The translations under genes were made by a program, and so were the position numbers. Shown in pieces: positions 37,747 to 50,290 of a stretch of 64,000 nt of DNA. The stretch's first letter is position 1, and every line of letters begins with the position of its first letter. The stretch spans positions 18,481,001 to 18,545,000 of the forward strand of contig OX344765.1 of assembly GCA_947034895.1 (NCBI GenBank), given 5' to 3'. The notes under the pieces are model-generated. The model was not told where the DNA came from. It saw nothing but the letters and a program-made list of their open reading frames with translations, and made no database searches. The stretch is from Rhytidiadelphus loreus (lineage: Eukaryota > Streptophyta > Bryopsida > Hypnales > Hylocomiaceae).

Positions 37747-39729
37747 GTACCATTGGATACGTGGGAGATGAGTTATGGTTTGTTTATAGGATGGTCATGA
37801 CTCCATTCTACGAATGGTTTTATAAATTCAAGGCAAACCACTTTAGAAATTCACAAAAATTACAATTTTAATTGTAAAATTATAATTCCACTTGGTTTGA
37901 TTTATGAAACAAGCGCACACCTCTAAGACTATGTGCACCTCTTGGACTTGACCCCAAGATATTGCTAATTGGGGTGGTAATAGGCTTGTCTACCTTATTC
38001 TTTGGTGTTCTGAGACCAACCATTCTACTAGTGCCGATTAACATATTCAATAACTTGCTTTTCTTCTTTTTCGTTTGACCATATCTAGTGTAGAGTTAAC
38101 CCTAAAAAGCTAAATCATGTCAATGTTTGGTCAAATTTCATTGTTTTTTATATTGAAATATGAATTTCAAAGAGTCAATATTTTTCTCATATTCTAATAT
38201 TTTTCTCAACATCTTAGAATTGTCCTCAGTTTTTCATAATTGTAAAGATCAAATTCAAATTTATTTGATTTTTTTAAGCAAATTAGTTGTAACAATGTAC
38301 CAAAAAGAGGCAATCACGACCTTTTTGTGATTCTGTCGATCCACCCCCCCTTCCCAAAAATCAAGAGTTGTTGGATGGGGGAAAAATATATTTTCACCTC
38401 CCCTCAAAGAAAAATTTATAGCCGTTGGATTTGAATACAAATACTGAACATGAATACAAATATGGGATATATACTAGTACAAATACAGTACAATATCTCA
38501 TACAATATATATATGGTTTGATATACGACCAATATATCCCATATTGTTTGGCATTCTTACACCCCCTTGAAAATTATAAGAAGGGAGGGAGGAGGGGGGG
38601 AAGGGGGGAATGGAAATTAAAATATATATATATTTTTAAAGTTTTTATTCACCACCACCCTCCACCCTCCCAAAAAATTTAAAAATTTAAATTTTTTTTG
38701 AGAAGGGGGAAGGGGGCAGTGAATAAAAACTTTAAAAATAATTTTTTTTTGGGCCCATTGTCACTATGGCATCAAAAGAGGCAGTAATTGCCTCAATCAA
38801 AAAGTCATTAAATCATTAAAATTGAATATAAATTATGAAAAATCATTAAATTGTATAAATTTTGAGCAAGAATTGAGATATAGTGCACTCTTTGAGGTGA
38901 GGTTAAGTTAAGACAAATTTGATAGAAAAAGTTAAAGTGTTGTGTATTTTATAGCCTTCAAAAGGGTCACAATATTTTTAATTCAAAATAAAACAATAAG
39001 TAGATTTCATAAGCTACATTTACATTCAAGAAATATTTGAAAATAAGTTCAATAACTTTGTTCAAATTGCTACATAACAATTCAAATATTTAATACGAAG
39101 GTGGCAATTGAATGGAAAAAAAATCCAAAGCATATGAAATATAATCAAAGTGGATGAAAAAAATGGCAATAAAAGACATGATATAGTCAAATTATAGATC
39201 TCCACACTCAAATGGCAAAGCTAAAAATAAAGCTTGAAACAAGATTATTTAAAAAGAATTGACACCTCTTCAATCTTCTAAGGTAATAGATCAAAAAATT
39301 GTGGCCACAATAGGGTCAATAGCACAATCTTTCAAAGAGATATTATTGTAGATATACATAGAATTGAATTCTTTTTGGAGTGATGGCATCTACAATGCAT
39401 TCAACATTAGCCTGACCAAAAACTCTACTAAGTTTTGATTAGTATAGATTTAGAACTTGGAAGTACAATTAAAGAAAGCACATCCAAAGTATACATCAAC
39501 ATGTTTGGTTTTAGATTTTGAACTACCAATATAGATCCAATTGAAAATAAGTCAAAAGACAAAAATCATAGACCACATGCTTTGCTATGACCTCTATAAT
39601 TTTTCCTGTTTAAGCTTGCTTTTAATAGGGTCTAATTGTAGCCATCCAAAGTTCCAATCCAAGATAATTATATGCCTATTTTCATTGTCTTTTCAAATGT
39701 GCTTAGAACAACAGTACTCTCTAATTCTA
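37747..39729. other. AT-rich intergenic DNA with a small inverted repeat
   Basis: No gene recognised. TTTTTAAAGTTTTTATTCAC near 38,633 returns inverted as GTGAATAAAAACTTTAAAAA near 38,720, so 38,630-38,745 can form a hairpin. AT dinucleotide runs are at 38,500-38,640. Confidence 0.5.
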
Positions 39730-40848
39730 CTTCCACACCACCCCTTCAAAATCCATTCTCTTTGCCGGCCCAGTTTGCCGGGTCCATTGAGGAGGCCTTT
39801 CCGTGAGGACGCCTCGGCCGAGTCAGCCACCGACCGGAGCCCAGGAAGGCGACGGAAGGCGACGGAAGGGCCCCAGCCCATCCGCGCTTCATCATGCCAA
39901 GCACGTGCGCATAACTTCCCGAAGCCCGATCCCCTTTCATTCGCCCTCGCGGAGACTTGAAAGCCTCCGTCCGTCATCATCATCACCATTTTCCAAGTCC
40001 TCACAAGTCTCGCAGCTCCCCAAGACCCGTAGCTAAACTAAGCCTTGATCGACGTTCAATCCACCCTTCCCACTCGCTCCACGTTGTTTGTATTTTCGTC
40101 TCCTCCGATTCTTCTTATTCCACCGGCGACTCCAGGGAAGCATCCCCAGGCAGGCAGGCAGGGACCTCTAGCTTGTTGAATTGATCAGTCCTACCGTTTA
40201 ATTTGGGTTCAGTTGCTCGTGGTCAGTGCAAGCGGGCTCCCAGTCTCCCACGGGCAGGCAGACGAACAATCTGACTAGCCGACGACGGACACCCACATGG
40301 GAGTCCCCAGGCCAACTTAGGCTACAAGAACTTGCTCCTGCTGTTGCTGCGTACGTTTCTGGGCTGGGCTATGAATCTCAGTACTTGAATACGTGCTAGC
40401 TCGTCTCACTGTCACCATCAAACCCATTCGTCAATCCTCCGAGACTCCACGGGGCTCGTCCTTCTGTACTAGCTCACTTGCGTCGTCTATCTTCAGTTGC
40501 CAGCAACCGGGCCAGCAACGGACACGTCTGGCGCTGTAGTGCGTGTCGATGAATCGTGGGTGGCGCTGAACCAGTTCTCAAGTGCTGTTTATTTCAGTTA
40601 GGTGATGGTGGATGGTGGCATTTGCACCGGTCGAGGGGTTCGGATCAGGACTGAATAGTTTGCAGAGGGGGTGTTGAAGGGGTTGCCTTCATGACTTCGA
40701 GGTGCTGGGACAGGAGAGCGTCGGGGAGTGAAGACGCTGCAGGGCAAACGGTAACAGGGATTTAGCAAAGTGAGTATTTGAAAGGGGGCAGGATTGAGAG
40801 GACCTCACGCAGGGAGCGTCGTGGTGGAGAGAAGCCTCAGGTGTAACC
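39730..40848 (+). promoter_or_regulatory. GC-rich promoter / 5' leader region of JAZ gene 1
   Basis: Base composition changes sharply near 39,740 from AT-rich repeats to a GC-rich stretch that runs into the JAZ start codon. The open frames here are short, overlap on both strands and show no domain. I therefore read the stretch as promoter and untranslated leader rather than another gene. It contains short internal repeats such as GGCGACGGAA (near 39,847) and AGGCAGGCAGG (near 40,150). No TATA box or transcription start could be fixed. Confidence 0.5.
39902..39907. promoter_or_regulatory. G-box CACGTG upstream of JAZ gene 1
   Basis: Perfect CACGTG in the GC-rich leader, about 0.94 kb before the ATG. 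MYC2-type bHLH factors, the targets of JAZ proteins, bind G-boxes and commonly induce JAZ genes, closing a feedback loop. The core also occurs at several other places in this window, so function is inferred only. Confidence 0.35.
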
Positions 40849-43394
40849 ATGGCGATGAGAGAGCCTGTGGCGATGGACTTCATGGGAGTGGGGCCAGTCG
40901 CAGCAGGCAGTAATGGAAGTCGGAGAAGTCCGGAGGCAGCAGCAGTTGGGGAGGCGGGGCGCCTGCTCGTGAGACCGATTCCGAACGGGGGTCACGCAAG
41001 GAAATCTCCCGAAGGCGGGGGTGGGTCGACCAGTACTCACGCGTTTGCATCGTCAGGCAACAGCCTTCATGGTGATTTTTACTAGTCTTTTTCCCTGCTC
41101 GTCTTGTCTTGCTTCCATAGCCGACAAACCTCGAGGAGCGAGTAGTTTCACCCTGGAGATCAGAGCGAGTGCGCTCTTCGTGCACTCGTCATCACTGAAG
41201 TTGTACTGACCTGGTGTACGTCCTTTCGGTGGTCGGTCGTTTTGATCCAATCGGGAGCCCATCGCCGTAGAATGCAGACCTTGGTGTAATGCAGTTGGGT
41301 GGAGGGATTCCGCCATGCAATGGGGAAAGGAGGACCCTGAATTTGTTTAATGTGACCATGTCGAAGTCGTTTTTTCTTCAGTGAGACAGACTTGTTGTAC
41401 GATCAGGAGTGTTGTTTGCGTGAGTACATGACGGAGCACCAGTCGGCATTTGGTACCATTACTCTGAGCTTACAGTGTGAGTTCTGTTGCACAGGTCTAC
41501 GCAAGCAACCCTGGAGCAGAAGATTTCAGTCGGAGGAAGGTCCTGCCGTGGTTTCACTGAAGAGGGAGAGAGCGTCGCCAGACGCGGCTCCCGACGTGCA
41601 GGCTCATCATCTATCAGACAATTCAGCCCCAGCAAGCCCCTCTCATCATAATCCTGTAAGTCGATCATTTCCACCGTATGGAACTCCGTGATTACTGCTG
41701 TGGCGTGGAGATTTGAACTCCTTTGATGTACCCGAAGCTGACTTTTTAAGGTCCCATGTTTGCTTGCTCAACAGGGTGAGTTTTGGCGCATGCAGCAGCC
41801 GCAGCCGCAGGCTCGCAAGAATCAAACCATGTATGCCGGCCACCAGCAAGCAGGTGCGCCACGGACCTCATCGTTCCGAGACGAGGCGTCACAGCGAGGC
41901 GCCCAAGCTGATCCTGAGCACCAGCCGCAACCACCTTCAAGCCAAGGAGCGTTTGGGTCTCCAACTCCATTTCATTTCCAAGCCAACGGAACAGAGGCTA
42001 TGGCGAACAAGAGGTCGCCCTTTCACAATTATCCATTACAAGCAGGAAACGTACACGGCCAAGCTGTCGCAAGGTAAAGTCAGTTGTAATGGTCGTTTGC
42101 AATGGTTGCTCCTCCTCCAGTTCAGACTCTTCGCATCTGGTGAATAACTACTAACATGTTTCTATTTGTTGGACGTCGCAGACCTGGTTCTGGAGGTGGC
42201 AAGCAGCAGCAGCAGCCTAGCACGACGCAACTGACGATTTTCTATGCTGGCATGGTCAATGTCTACAATGACGTGCCGTCTGATAAGGCTCAAGCTATTA
42301 TGCTTTTAGCCGGGAGTGGCAACAGCTGGTCCTCCAACTACATGAACCCACCGGTGGCAAGTGGTGCAGCAGCTGGACGGAACCCATTTCTGAAAACGCC
42401 CATGTCAGTGCCGCAGTCCACACCCTCTACTCCAGGCTCGCCAATGGCGTCACTACAAGTGCCCACCACGGTTGGACATCCGCCGCGCTCAGGAGTGATA
42501 TGCTCCAACGTTCGACAACCCGCCATCACCAATGGTATGTTCACTAAAACCTCTTTAATCTCATCACCTACAGTCCCAACTTCGTCACAATTCGAATGTG
42601 AGACAAATGTGCTCCAGTCAATGATAGGATGGGAGTGTACAAAGAATGTCATCAAGAGAAGGTCATATACAAAGAGAGTTGAAGAAAGAGATTTTGAGTA
42701 TTCAACTCCAAATCCAGCTCCAGTGTTCATCACGATTTCGAGAATGATTTATCATCTCTTGATACGAATCAACTAGTCAGTAGAGTTATCCTGTAAGTGT
42801 AGAAAGGAGGTTTGCTGTCTCTCTGTCAATAAAAAGAAGCGATGAATCGATCTTAGTGAAGAAAGCTTCGGGTTCATACTACAGTAAGAAACTCGGATCC
42901 CATTCTCTCCGTGATGGATTCATACTGTATTGAATTAACTGAGGAGACCTCCAACATCTTCCTTGTGATGTGCAGTCGAGCTTCCCCAGGCAAGGAAAGC
43001 CTCGCTAGCCCGCTTTCTGGAGAAGCGAAAGGACAGAACGCGCAAACCACTTCTCAATGAGGACGTCGAATCTGCATCAGCTTCCCGTGACAAGTCTCCA
43101 GGTCCATCAACCAGCCAGCCATCCACAAGGTCGCCATCGCCATCCACAGCAGTGCAGGACCAGCATCACAGAGCATCACGAGCTCCAAGTGCCCAACCCA
43201 GACGTGACCAAGGCAGTGAACCCAACTCTCCACCCACGAAACCACCCAGCACACCACCCAGGCAGAGCACGCTCGACTCTGAGAAGAAAGCTTTCACACC
43301 CAAACGAAGAGACAATTCTGATCAGGCTCATTTTAATAATAAGCGAGCTCGCAGTGGAAGATTGCATGACCCGGATGAATCCTCCTCGTTGTGA
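40849..43394 (+). CDS. JAZ-type TIFY domain transcriptional repressor, five exons (gene 1)
   Basis: Predicted nuclear repressor of jasmonate-type signalling: JAZ proteins bind MYC factors, recruit TOPLESS through NINJA, and are degraded through COI1 when hormone is present. Exons read from the sequence are 40849-41071, 41495-41655, 41775-42073, 42182-42534 and 42976-43394. All introns are GT-AG and every phase joins in frame, giving 484 residues. The start has a good context (accATGG) and the N terminus carries MDFMG, as many JAZ proteins do. Exon 4 holds the TIFY domain QLTIFYAGMVNVYNDVPSDK followed by AIMLLAG. Exon 5 opens with the Jas core ELPQARKASLARFLEKRKDR, closest from memory to the JAZ3/4/9 style. 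What follows is TRKPLLNED, so the usual X5-PY ending is missing, and a Ser/Pro/Arg-rich tail runs to SSSL and the stop. There is no Jas intron. The protein is longer than most JAZ proteins (roughly 200-350 aa). No clear LxLxL EAR motif was seen. A GATA domain (ZML type) is absent, so JAZ fits best. Confidence 0.9.
42535..42975 (+). other. intron between TIFY and Jas exons of JAZ gene 1
   Basis: This 441-nt intron has GTATGT at the donor and GTGCAG at the acceptor. If it were retained the frame stays open to 42774, adding about 80 residues and losing the Jas motif. That would give a TIFY-only protein able to dimerise but not to bind COI1. The equivalent intron of gene 2 (61155-60998) has the same phase. 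Confidence 0.6.
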
Positions 43395-43640
43395 TGTCGC
43401 CCTTGTGGCGCCACGACCAGGGACTTGTACATACTTCTGGTGTCACTAAGATGGTGACGCGCTTTGAGTTATCGTAGTTAGCCGATCGATCTCCGGACTA
43501 GTGATTCTTTGTCAATTGGAAATGTAAAGGTTTTGGACTGTTCATTCACATTATACAGATTGGTTATGATTCTCCACTGTAATCAGGTTTTGGGGGATAC
43601 GACTGAGGAGGGGTGGATCATATATATTTTTTTCATTTAC
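43395..43640 (+). other. probable 3' untranslated region of JAZ gene 1
   Basis: Downstream of the stop the sequence stays moderately GC-rich for about 230 bases, then turns T-rich (ATATATTTTTTTC near 43,622). No clear AATAAA was assigned. The call rests on position and composition only. Confidence 0.35.
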
Positions 43641-45119
43641 TGATACCTGCTCCATCATCTGGATTCAGGAACTCGAGTTAATGAGCAGTATAGAAATGTC
43701 ATTAGAAAATCAATATATTAAAGACTATCATGTCGCAGAGTTTTTGCAACTAATTCCACTGTAAAATTGTGAACTCTTCATTTGCTGTCAAATTTAGAAG
43801 GAGGTTTGAGTTTTTATTATAAAAAAAGTTATTGACGGTACATCTAATGGTTCAGATATAACCCATAAGCGCTCCGACGTCCATATTTTGGATGACAAAC
43901 AGAGGGCTTGCAAGCGCTATTTCATCCAACTACCTTCTCATTCATCCAATTTAACACTTGAATCTTGAAAAAGACAACCTTCTTTTATGCCCAATTTCAT
44001 GAAATTTTGTTAAATACAAAGATATAAGCAATAATACTATACAAAGATATAAGCAAAATGTGCCAAAATTTGAAAAAGGATTGAGGCGTTAAGGGGATAA
44101 TCGTCAACTCAAAATGCACACCTTTTTGCATGTCAATTTCAAATTATTTTGCTAAGTTTCATTTTGTAATAGTTTTTTGGAAAAATCTTGGATTTTAGTG
44201 GTTGTTCTCCAAAAATAAAAATAAAAGGTGTAATGACTAAACTATTTCACAAAGCACAAACATGTTAATGCCCTAAAAGATCCTACCCGTCGCTTCATTC
44301 CTACACCCTTGGATGCAAATACGTACTACACACTCACAAGGAATGCACCTATAATAATAATAATTTAAAAATATTAGGTTCAAAGCTAAACCATCGTGAA
44401 TAAAGTGTATATTAGGGATAGTTTAGCTAGCTACACCTCGTGGACGTGGGTAGTGATTGCTACCTTGCTTCCTTTCAAAGGTACACTCTAAACACGTGTT
44501 GAACAACATAAGACTGATTTGAAAACAACTAAGTGACGATTTGCACTGCTAAACCACTCTCATTTCATGACCGAAAAAACAACATTGATACTTACTGTAT
44601 AGCACTTCAAGAATTAAAACCCACAGTTCAACAGCAATTATACTCCGATCAAGGACAATGACAACAATGATGTGCACTGTGCACATCCATCCTAATGGTT
44701 GGTGGACTTTTATCAGTAAAATCTCCACCCTTGAATGGGTTTAATCAACTAATGGTTGGTGGACCATTGATCATTATTTTTATTTTTTTATTTTCTAGAA
44801 GGTGAACAAGACTTGGAACACATGCTGAATGACATTCTCCCTTTTAAAGTGATGATATAAATTTAAATATATTCCGATGATAATCAAGGATCCAACAAAC
44901 ATTCTTGTTGAAAATTCAACTCGTTTTTTTGACACTTGTTCCTTACAACCTCACTTTCAGTCTCAATAGTGTTCTGCCTGTGCACGCTGCAGACAACTGA
45001 ATTTGCGGCTTAATGTTATCATATCTTGTGCTACTGTTACGAGGAGGTGATCTTTTCCACATGCTCATTGACCTGCCCGCTTTGGCATGGGGCCACCGGA
45101 GGAAGGGATGTACTCAACC
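43641..45119. other. AT-rich intergenic DNA downstream of JAZ gene 1
   Basis: No gene. It contains an odd-centred 19-bp palindrome GATGTGCACTGTGCACATC at 44669-44687 and a direct repeat of TAATGGTTGGTGGA (near 44,693 and 44,751). Confidence 0.5.
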
Positions 45120-45125
45120 ACAAAA

Positions 45126-45855
45126 TAGGGGACAAATTTTTATACATAGCACATAGTCATAATATGGCTAACCAATGAGGCAAGGGTCCTTTTTGCATCC
45201 TTGAAAAGAGGATCCCTGCAGTGAACAATTTTGTTTTATTGATGACTCCTCAGCCAATCCCAATTCTAACAAATAGGGGACAAATTTTTATACATAGCAC
45301 ATAGTCATAATATGGCTAACCAATGAGGCAAGGGTCCTTTTTGCATCCTTGTAAAGAGGATCTTTGCAGTGAACAAAAAATTCTTATTGATGACTCTTTA
45401 GCCAATCCCAATTCTAACAAATAGGGGACAAATTTTCATACAAAGCACATAGCCATAATATGGTTGACCAATGAGGCAAGGGTCCCTTTGCATCCTTGAA
45501 AAGAGGATCCCTACAGTGAACAATTTTTTTTTATCGATGACTCCTCAGCCAACCCCAATTCTAATAAATAGTGGACAAATTTTTAAACAAAGTACATAGT
45601 CATAATATGGTTAACCAATGTGGCAAGGGTCCCTTTTGTATACCTGAAAAGAGGATCCCTATAGTGAACAAAATTTTCTTATTGATGGCTTTTTAGTCAA
45701 CCCCAATCCTAACAAATAAGGGACAATTTTTCTTATATAGCACATTGTCATACCATAGTTTACCAATGAGGCAAGATGCCTTTTGCATCCTTGAAAAGAG
45801 GATCCTTATAGTGAACCAAATTGTCTTATTGATGGTTCTTCAACCAATCTTGTGG
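45126..45855. repeat. five-copy tandem array with 148-bp unit
   Basis: TAGGGGACAAATTT-type unit starts are at 45126, 45274, 45422, 45569 and 45717, so the period is 148, 148, 147 and 148 bp. The unit includes CACATAGTCATAATATGG, AATGAGGCAAGGGTCC and AAAAGAGGATCC. The first units are most alike and the last is most diverged. No frame is conserved across units. Confidence 0.95.
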
Positions 45856-46400
45856 AAAGGGGAGGTCTTCTACAGTAGTTTGACTACTAATGAATGCTCT
45901 TGCAATTTTTATTCACACGGTAACCAAAGGGATGATTTCCACAGTCACCAATCCGTCATTTCACCCTTAGACAACGTTGCAAGACATTTTTTAGTCGATG
46001 AATAACAATGAATCTTTTTATGTAGGACAAAAATGCAATTGTCCATCCTTGGAATCTTGTGCGAAAAGGGGAGATCTTGAACAATAGTTTGACCTCCAAT
46101 GATCACTTTTTATTTTATTTTTTTAAAGGTAGATGATGTCATACATAAACCAAAGAGGATAATTTCCACGGGCACCAACCAAGCATTCCAAGGATTAATA
46201 AGTTTGACACTCAAACAGTTTCGGACTTTGGGGACCCCTCACCTCACCTCACCTTCCTCCTGCTGCTATTGGTCGCTTCTTATTCCGCACGTGGGTCCCG
46301 TCGGATTGGATCGCGCTTCTAAATTCTCCCGCCACAATACAATGGAGCAAATATCGGAGGGTCAATAACTTAACATATTACAACTGTTTCAACCCACCCA
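45856..46400. other. intergenic DNA, no gene recognised
   Basis: It continues with pieces resembling the array flank. A CACGTG core occurs near 46,288. The frame at 46099-46368 has no domain. Confidence 0.4.
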
Positions 46401-47110
46401 CCCCCCATAAAAAGCCTCACTGTCGCTGCTTCAGTTGTATATACTTTTAACCTCAGTGGGCAATGAAATTCCGTTTCAGTTGTTTAAAAAAATTACCACC
46501 ACCACCCCCAAGAAAAAGAAAAAAGAAAAAAACCCATAAAAAAGCAATCAAAACCAACCCAGTAAGTTATAAATATCATGGAACTTAATGTCCCTGATAT
46601 TGCTGACCAGCTGTCCTTCCCCTGACGGAGTCCTTCACTGAGTCAGTGAGTCAGTCGTCCTTGTACTAGTAAGTTACTGACATGCAAAGCTACGGACCTG
46701 GCTAGGAATGTAGGGTCCACACGCTTTGGAATAGACCATGTGGATTGAATGACTATTCGCGGATTGGACGACAGGACTGGCCCACTACAGTACTGGAGAC
46801 CTTACTTGCTGTTTGTTGCCGGCCCGGCGGTGGAGGAACAGTCACGTAGGTAGGTTAACGTGGCGGATCATGCGGGGAGGGGAGGGAGAACGGAGCCTGA
46901 TCTTTCCAGGGAACACTGGGAACACTGGGAACGGAACGGAACGGAAAATTCAAGCCAATAAGAAGTTCCGTCAGTCGTGGGCTTTCATAAAGGAAAAAGA
47001 AAAAGGAACCCAAGGGCCGGGCCGGGGCTGGAATTCAGGACACAGACAGGGTCGGTTTGACTGGGCCGGGTAATAAGGGGTTTATCAAATTTGGAACACC
47101 TGGGGAGCAT
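46401..47110. other. GC-rich patch with short repeats, no gene assignable
   Basis: It contains AACACTGGG x2 followed by GGAAC units near 46,913-46,950. A 86-codon + frame at 46813 is rich in Gly/Arg and shows no domain. It may be a promoter patch or gene remnant. Confidence 0.4.
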
Positions 47111-47222
47111 GTGTGCAAAGTAATAATTAAAAAAAAATACTACCTCGGTTTCTGAAAATTACCTCTTTTTCTGAAAAACACGGGTCTTTTTCAAAAAAAA
47201 GAAATGGAGTAATTAATTGTGA

Positions 47223-47243
47223 ATAATAATAATAATAATAATA
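47223..47243. repeat. AAT trinucleotide microsatellite
   Basis: About seven tandem AAT units in AT-rich DNA. Confidence 0.85.
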
Positions 47244-47592
47244 AAGTTATTAATAAAATTTTAAAACTTCAAAGTGGGGTGGAGGAAGGGGGGTCTTTTT
47301 TGAATATTCACTCTTCTTTAAAAAGTCAAGAGTCTTATCTTAGGGCACATATATAGCCACATGTGAATCCAACTCGATTTGTTTCTTTGTAGCTTCCTTG
47401 CAAAAAAAGTCAAGGCATGTCAATTTTGGGAAGTTTTAAAACCAGCCACTTGCATGTTAAAGTCTCAATTGAATCAAGAATATACAAAATAGTGCTTCAT
47501 CTTGTTGTGAATAGTTGGCTTCATTTGGTCATCTTTGAATTTTGACTTGTCTTAATTGTGGACATGAAAAGGAAGTTGGGAACCCAAAGAAT

Positions 47593-48110
47593 TTAACCTC
47601 GAAAGGACTAAATGACATTTTTTTGGCAACATAGCAATTTTGACCAACTCCCTAAGAATGGAATTCTCATTTTTTTGCTTTGAAGTTTTCACACAAACAT
47701 GTAGTCAAGGAGTTGTAGCTTTAAGGTGCAACAATTTTCATAACTTTTGACTATTAACATGGTTAAAAAGTTATTGTATGATATATAGTCTTTGTTGCTC
47801 CATGGGCAACCTGGGTAGCTTAGAAGAAATCACTTTTGTAAGAAATAAAAATTTGAATTTGGTTTCCTAGATTTATATATACATGGAAAGCTTTGAACCA
47901 TTCCATTTTGATTGATGAAATGAAAATTATGAGGAGTTTTAGTTTGTAGGGGGGCAATTGTGAAATCTCTATTCTAAAATAGACATTCAAGTCCTTCATT
48001 TAACTCAATTTTCAATATTTTTAAAATAAAATAAAATCATTGGATTTAGATATTTTATATTACAACATTAAAACCATTGGGATTGGAATTTTCAATTCCA
48101 TAATTAAATT
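47593..48110. mobile_element. diverged, probably truncated TTAA-type element, copy 4
   Basis: The left end TTAACCTCGAAAGGAC matches the family termini, and the interior shares GAACCATTCCATTTTGATTG and TTATGAGGAGTTTTAGTTTG with copy 3. No matching right end was found, so the right boundary is approximate. Confidence 0.55.
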
Positions 48111-48352
48111 CACAATGATTTTCTGTAATATGACCAATCTGTAAATCCAAATAATTGCTACCGCTATTTTCGATGATCATTTGGGCACTAAATTGATTGA
48201 AGGATTAACCCTAAAATAACAAACTCGCAACTATGGTAACTAGTTGTTCATGTTTCCTACAAAAGCTTACATTCTTTTGTTCTACAACAAAGCTTTAAGT
48301 CATTCATTGAACATTTAAAGATTAAAAAAAGTTGCTTGATATCATAATTTTG

Positions 48353-48384
48353 ACTCTATCTATGCATAACAGCATAGATAGAGT
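48353..48384. repeat. short 13-bp inverted repeat
   Basis: ACTCTATCTATGC and GCATAGATAGAGT are exact inverse complements separated by six bases. No gene end lies next to it, so a terminator role is not indicated. Confidence 0.75.
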
Positions 48385-48489
48385 GGATGCCAATTTAGAT
48401 CTTTCTACCTTAATATGATAAGAAAACTACAATTAATTTCGATCACATTCTAAAATCAACCACTACAAATTCTTGCCTAAAATGTACTC

Positions 48490-50282
48490 CCACTATTCAT
48501 GAGAGTCAATGGTCAATTTTAAAAACACCTTCAAAATTCGTAGTTTATTTGTATGTCATGAGAGGCGCGTGGGCGTTGATTCCATATCAGGGCGACATTT
48601 ACGGAGTCAGGGAAGTGTTCAAGGAGGCTTGGAGCGCCCAAGACGCCAATGGAAACTTGGCATCTCGTTTGGGGACCTCAAATCATTTGACTTCAACATA
48701 GAGTTCTTGGAAACTCATCTTTTTCAAGTTGAGTCTCCCACGTGATGGAGTGAGAGGTTTTGCACTTCTGCCTCGCGGGCTTCATCCAAACATGCGATCA
48801 TTCTTCAAGAATGACATTGACTTGACTTTGTAATTCGTTGTGAGTTTTTTTTCAGTTTCTTTAGAGCTTTTCCTCACATTTTGTTACTTGAAAAAGATTT
48901 CACTACGTTTATAGGTGTACATGTAGTGTTAATCGACACCCAAAGTAGTAGAAAAATGAGTATTGAAGTGTTTTTGAGGTGCTTTGTGTGTGGTGGAATT
49001 GCAAGCAAAGTTGGAACTTGGGTACCATGACCACAACTTTAGGGGATTTTAGCCTTAGAAATGGGTCCCATATTTGGAAGTTAGGAGCATTAATGGCTTT
49101 GCTTTGGAGATTAGGATAAGAAAAGGGTGGGTTAGGAGTGAGCCACCTAAGGGAATCCCAAAACTTTAGGAGAAAAATTTATCTCTCTCCTAAAAATCCT
49201 CTAAGTTAGGACTTGGAGTTTTTTTGGCCACATAAGGGGGAGGGGACGAGACTTCACGGGCTTGCAATAGCAGTACTGGGACTTGTGCCTTATTGAATAT
49301 TGAATTTGGAAATACGACACGGTGTTCAGGGGAAATGACATGGTCGGAGGAGATTGCAATGGACAAGGAAAAACTTTGGAGTTTGTGTTGCCTATGTTGG
49401 AGTCTCTGAACCAGGGTGGGCAAGTGAAGAACCTTTAGAGAGGTCAAGCTCCAAGCGTGATCTTGTGGACGAATCTCTAGAATAGGGGCTAGTCACTTTC
49501 GGTTGCTGAGAGTCTGAGATGCGTCACAGGTGCTTCGAGAGGTTGAAGAGTGCAAGAAGACGAACCCGGCCTGCTCCGACAATGTGAAGCAAGTGTAGAT
49601 TTGTGGATTCTTACAGATCAACCTCTGTGCGGTGCTGGTACTTACGGATTTCACGAAGAGTAGGCGGCATTGGACGTTGAACTAAATAAATTGGCGTTAG
49701 GAGCATCCGTTGTTTGAAATGGACAAGTCGGGCTGGTGAATCGATGAAGTACAACGGTTTGCTGGACGTGTTTAAATCACTACGAAGTAGGGTACAAAGT
49801 CTTTGTTCAAGGGTGCAGTTGTAAACATCATACGGTGGTGGGCGTTGGAGTGTTGTCTAGCATCAACAGTTGCAAATTTTGCTTTTGGGGAAGGCCAATT
49901 CAGGTGGCAGCGGCTGAATCTAAGTAATTCTAGAAACACGAAAAGAGTCTTCAATGCTTGAAATTTATTAGACATTGTAAGCTTCGATACCTTAAAGACC
50001 GATTGTTGAATTTAAACAACGAGGGAGTACAACACATAAATTTCAGATTTCTGGCTGATGCTTGCGTGTGTATCTAACTGGTGCATGTGTGCATTTTTGG
50101 CTGATGCGTGCGTGCATTTTTGGCTGGTGTGTGTGCTTATTTCATCTCTTCTAGAGAAGAAGTAGTGGGAGTTTTGGGGTGTCTAGACATATTGGAGATG
50201 GATTCGGGCAGGCATTAAGCTATTTAGCTGGTTGGTAACCGAGGCGACCGGTACAACCAGGCAGTTGACCAACAAATTTTGA
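48490..50282. other. balanced-composition intergenic DNA, no gene assignable
   Basis: Frames at 48509-48745 (+), 49190-49447 (-) and 49772-49975 (-) do not chain together and have no recognised domain. The stretch may be decayed mobile DNA, but I could not support a specific family. Confidence 0.35.
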
Positions 50283-50290
50283 CACTAATC

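Noticed and set aside
39541..39960. 139-codon + strand open frame before JAZ gene 1
   Set aside because: It straddles the shift from AT-rich repeat to GC-rich leader, has opposite-strand frames of similar length, and shows no domain. It is read as leader or promoter sequence.
48353..48384. 13-bp inverted repeat as a transcription terminator
   Set aside because: There is no gene end nearby, and intrinsic hairpin terminators are not used by plant nuclear genes.
49449..49975. Possible retrotransposon gag remnant
   Set aside because: A few Trp-containing fragments recalled gag proteins, but no zinc knuckle, protease or reverse transcriptase motif could be found nearby.
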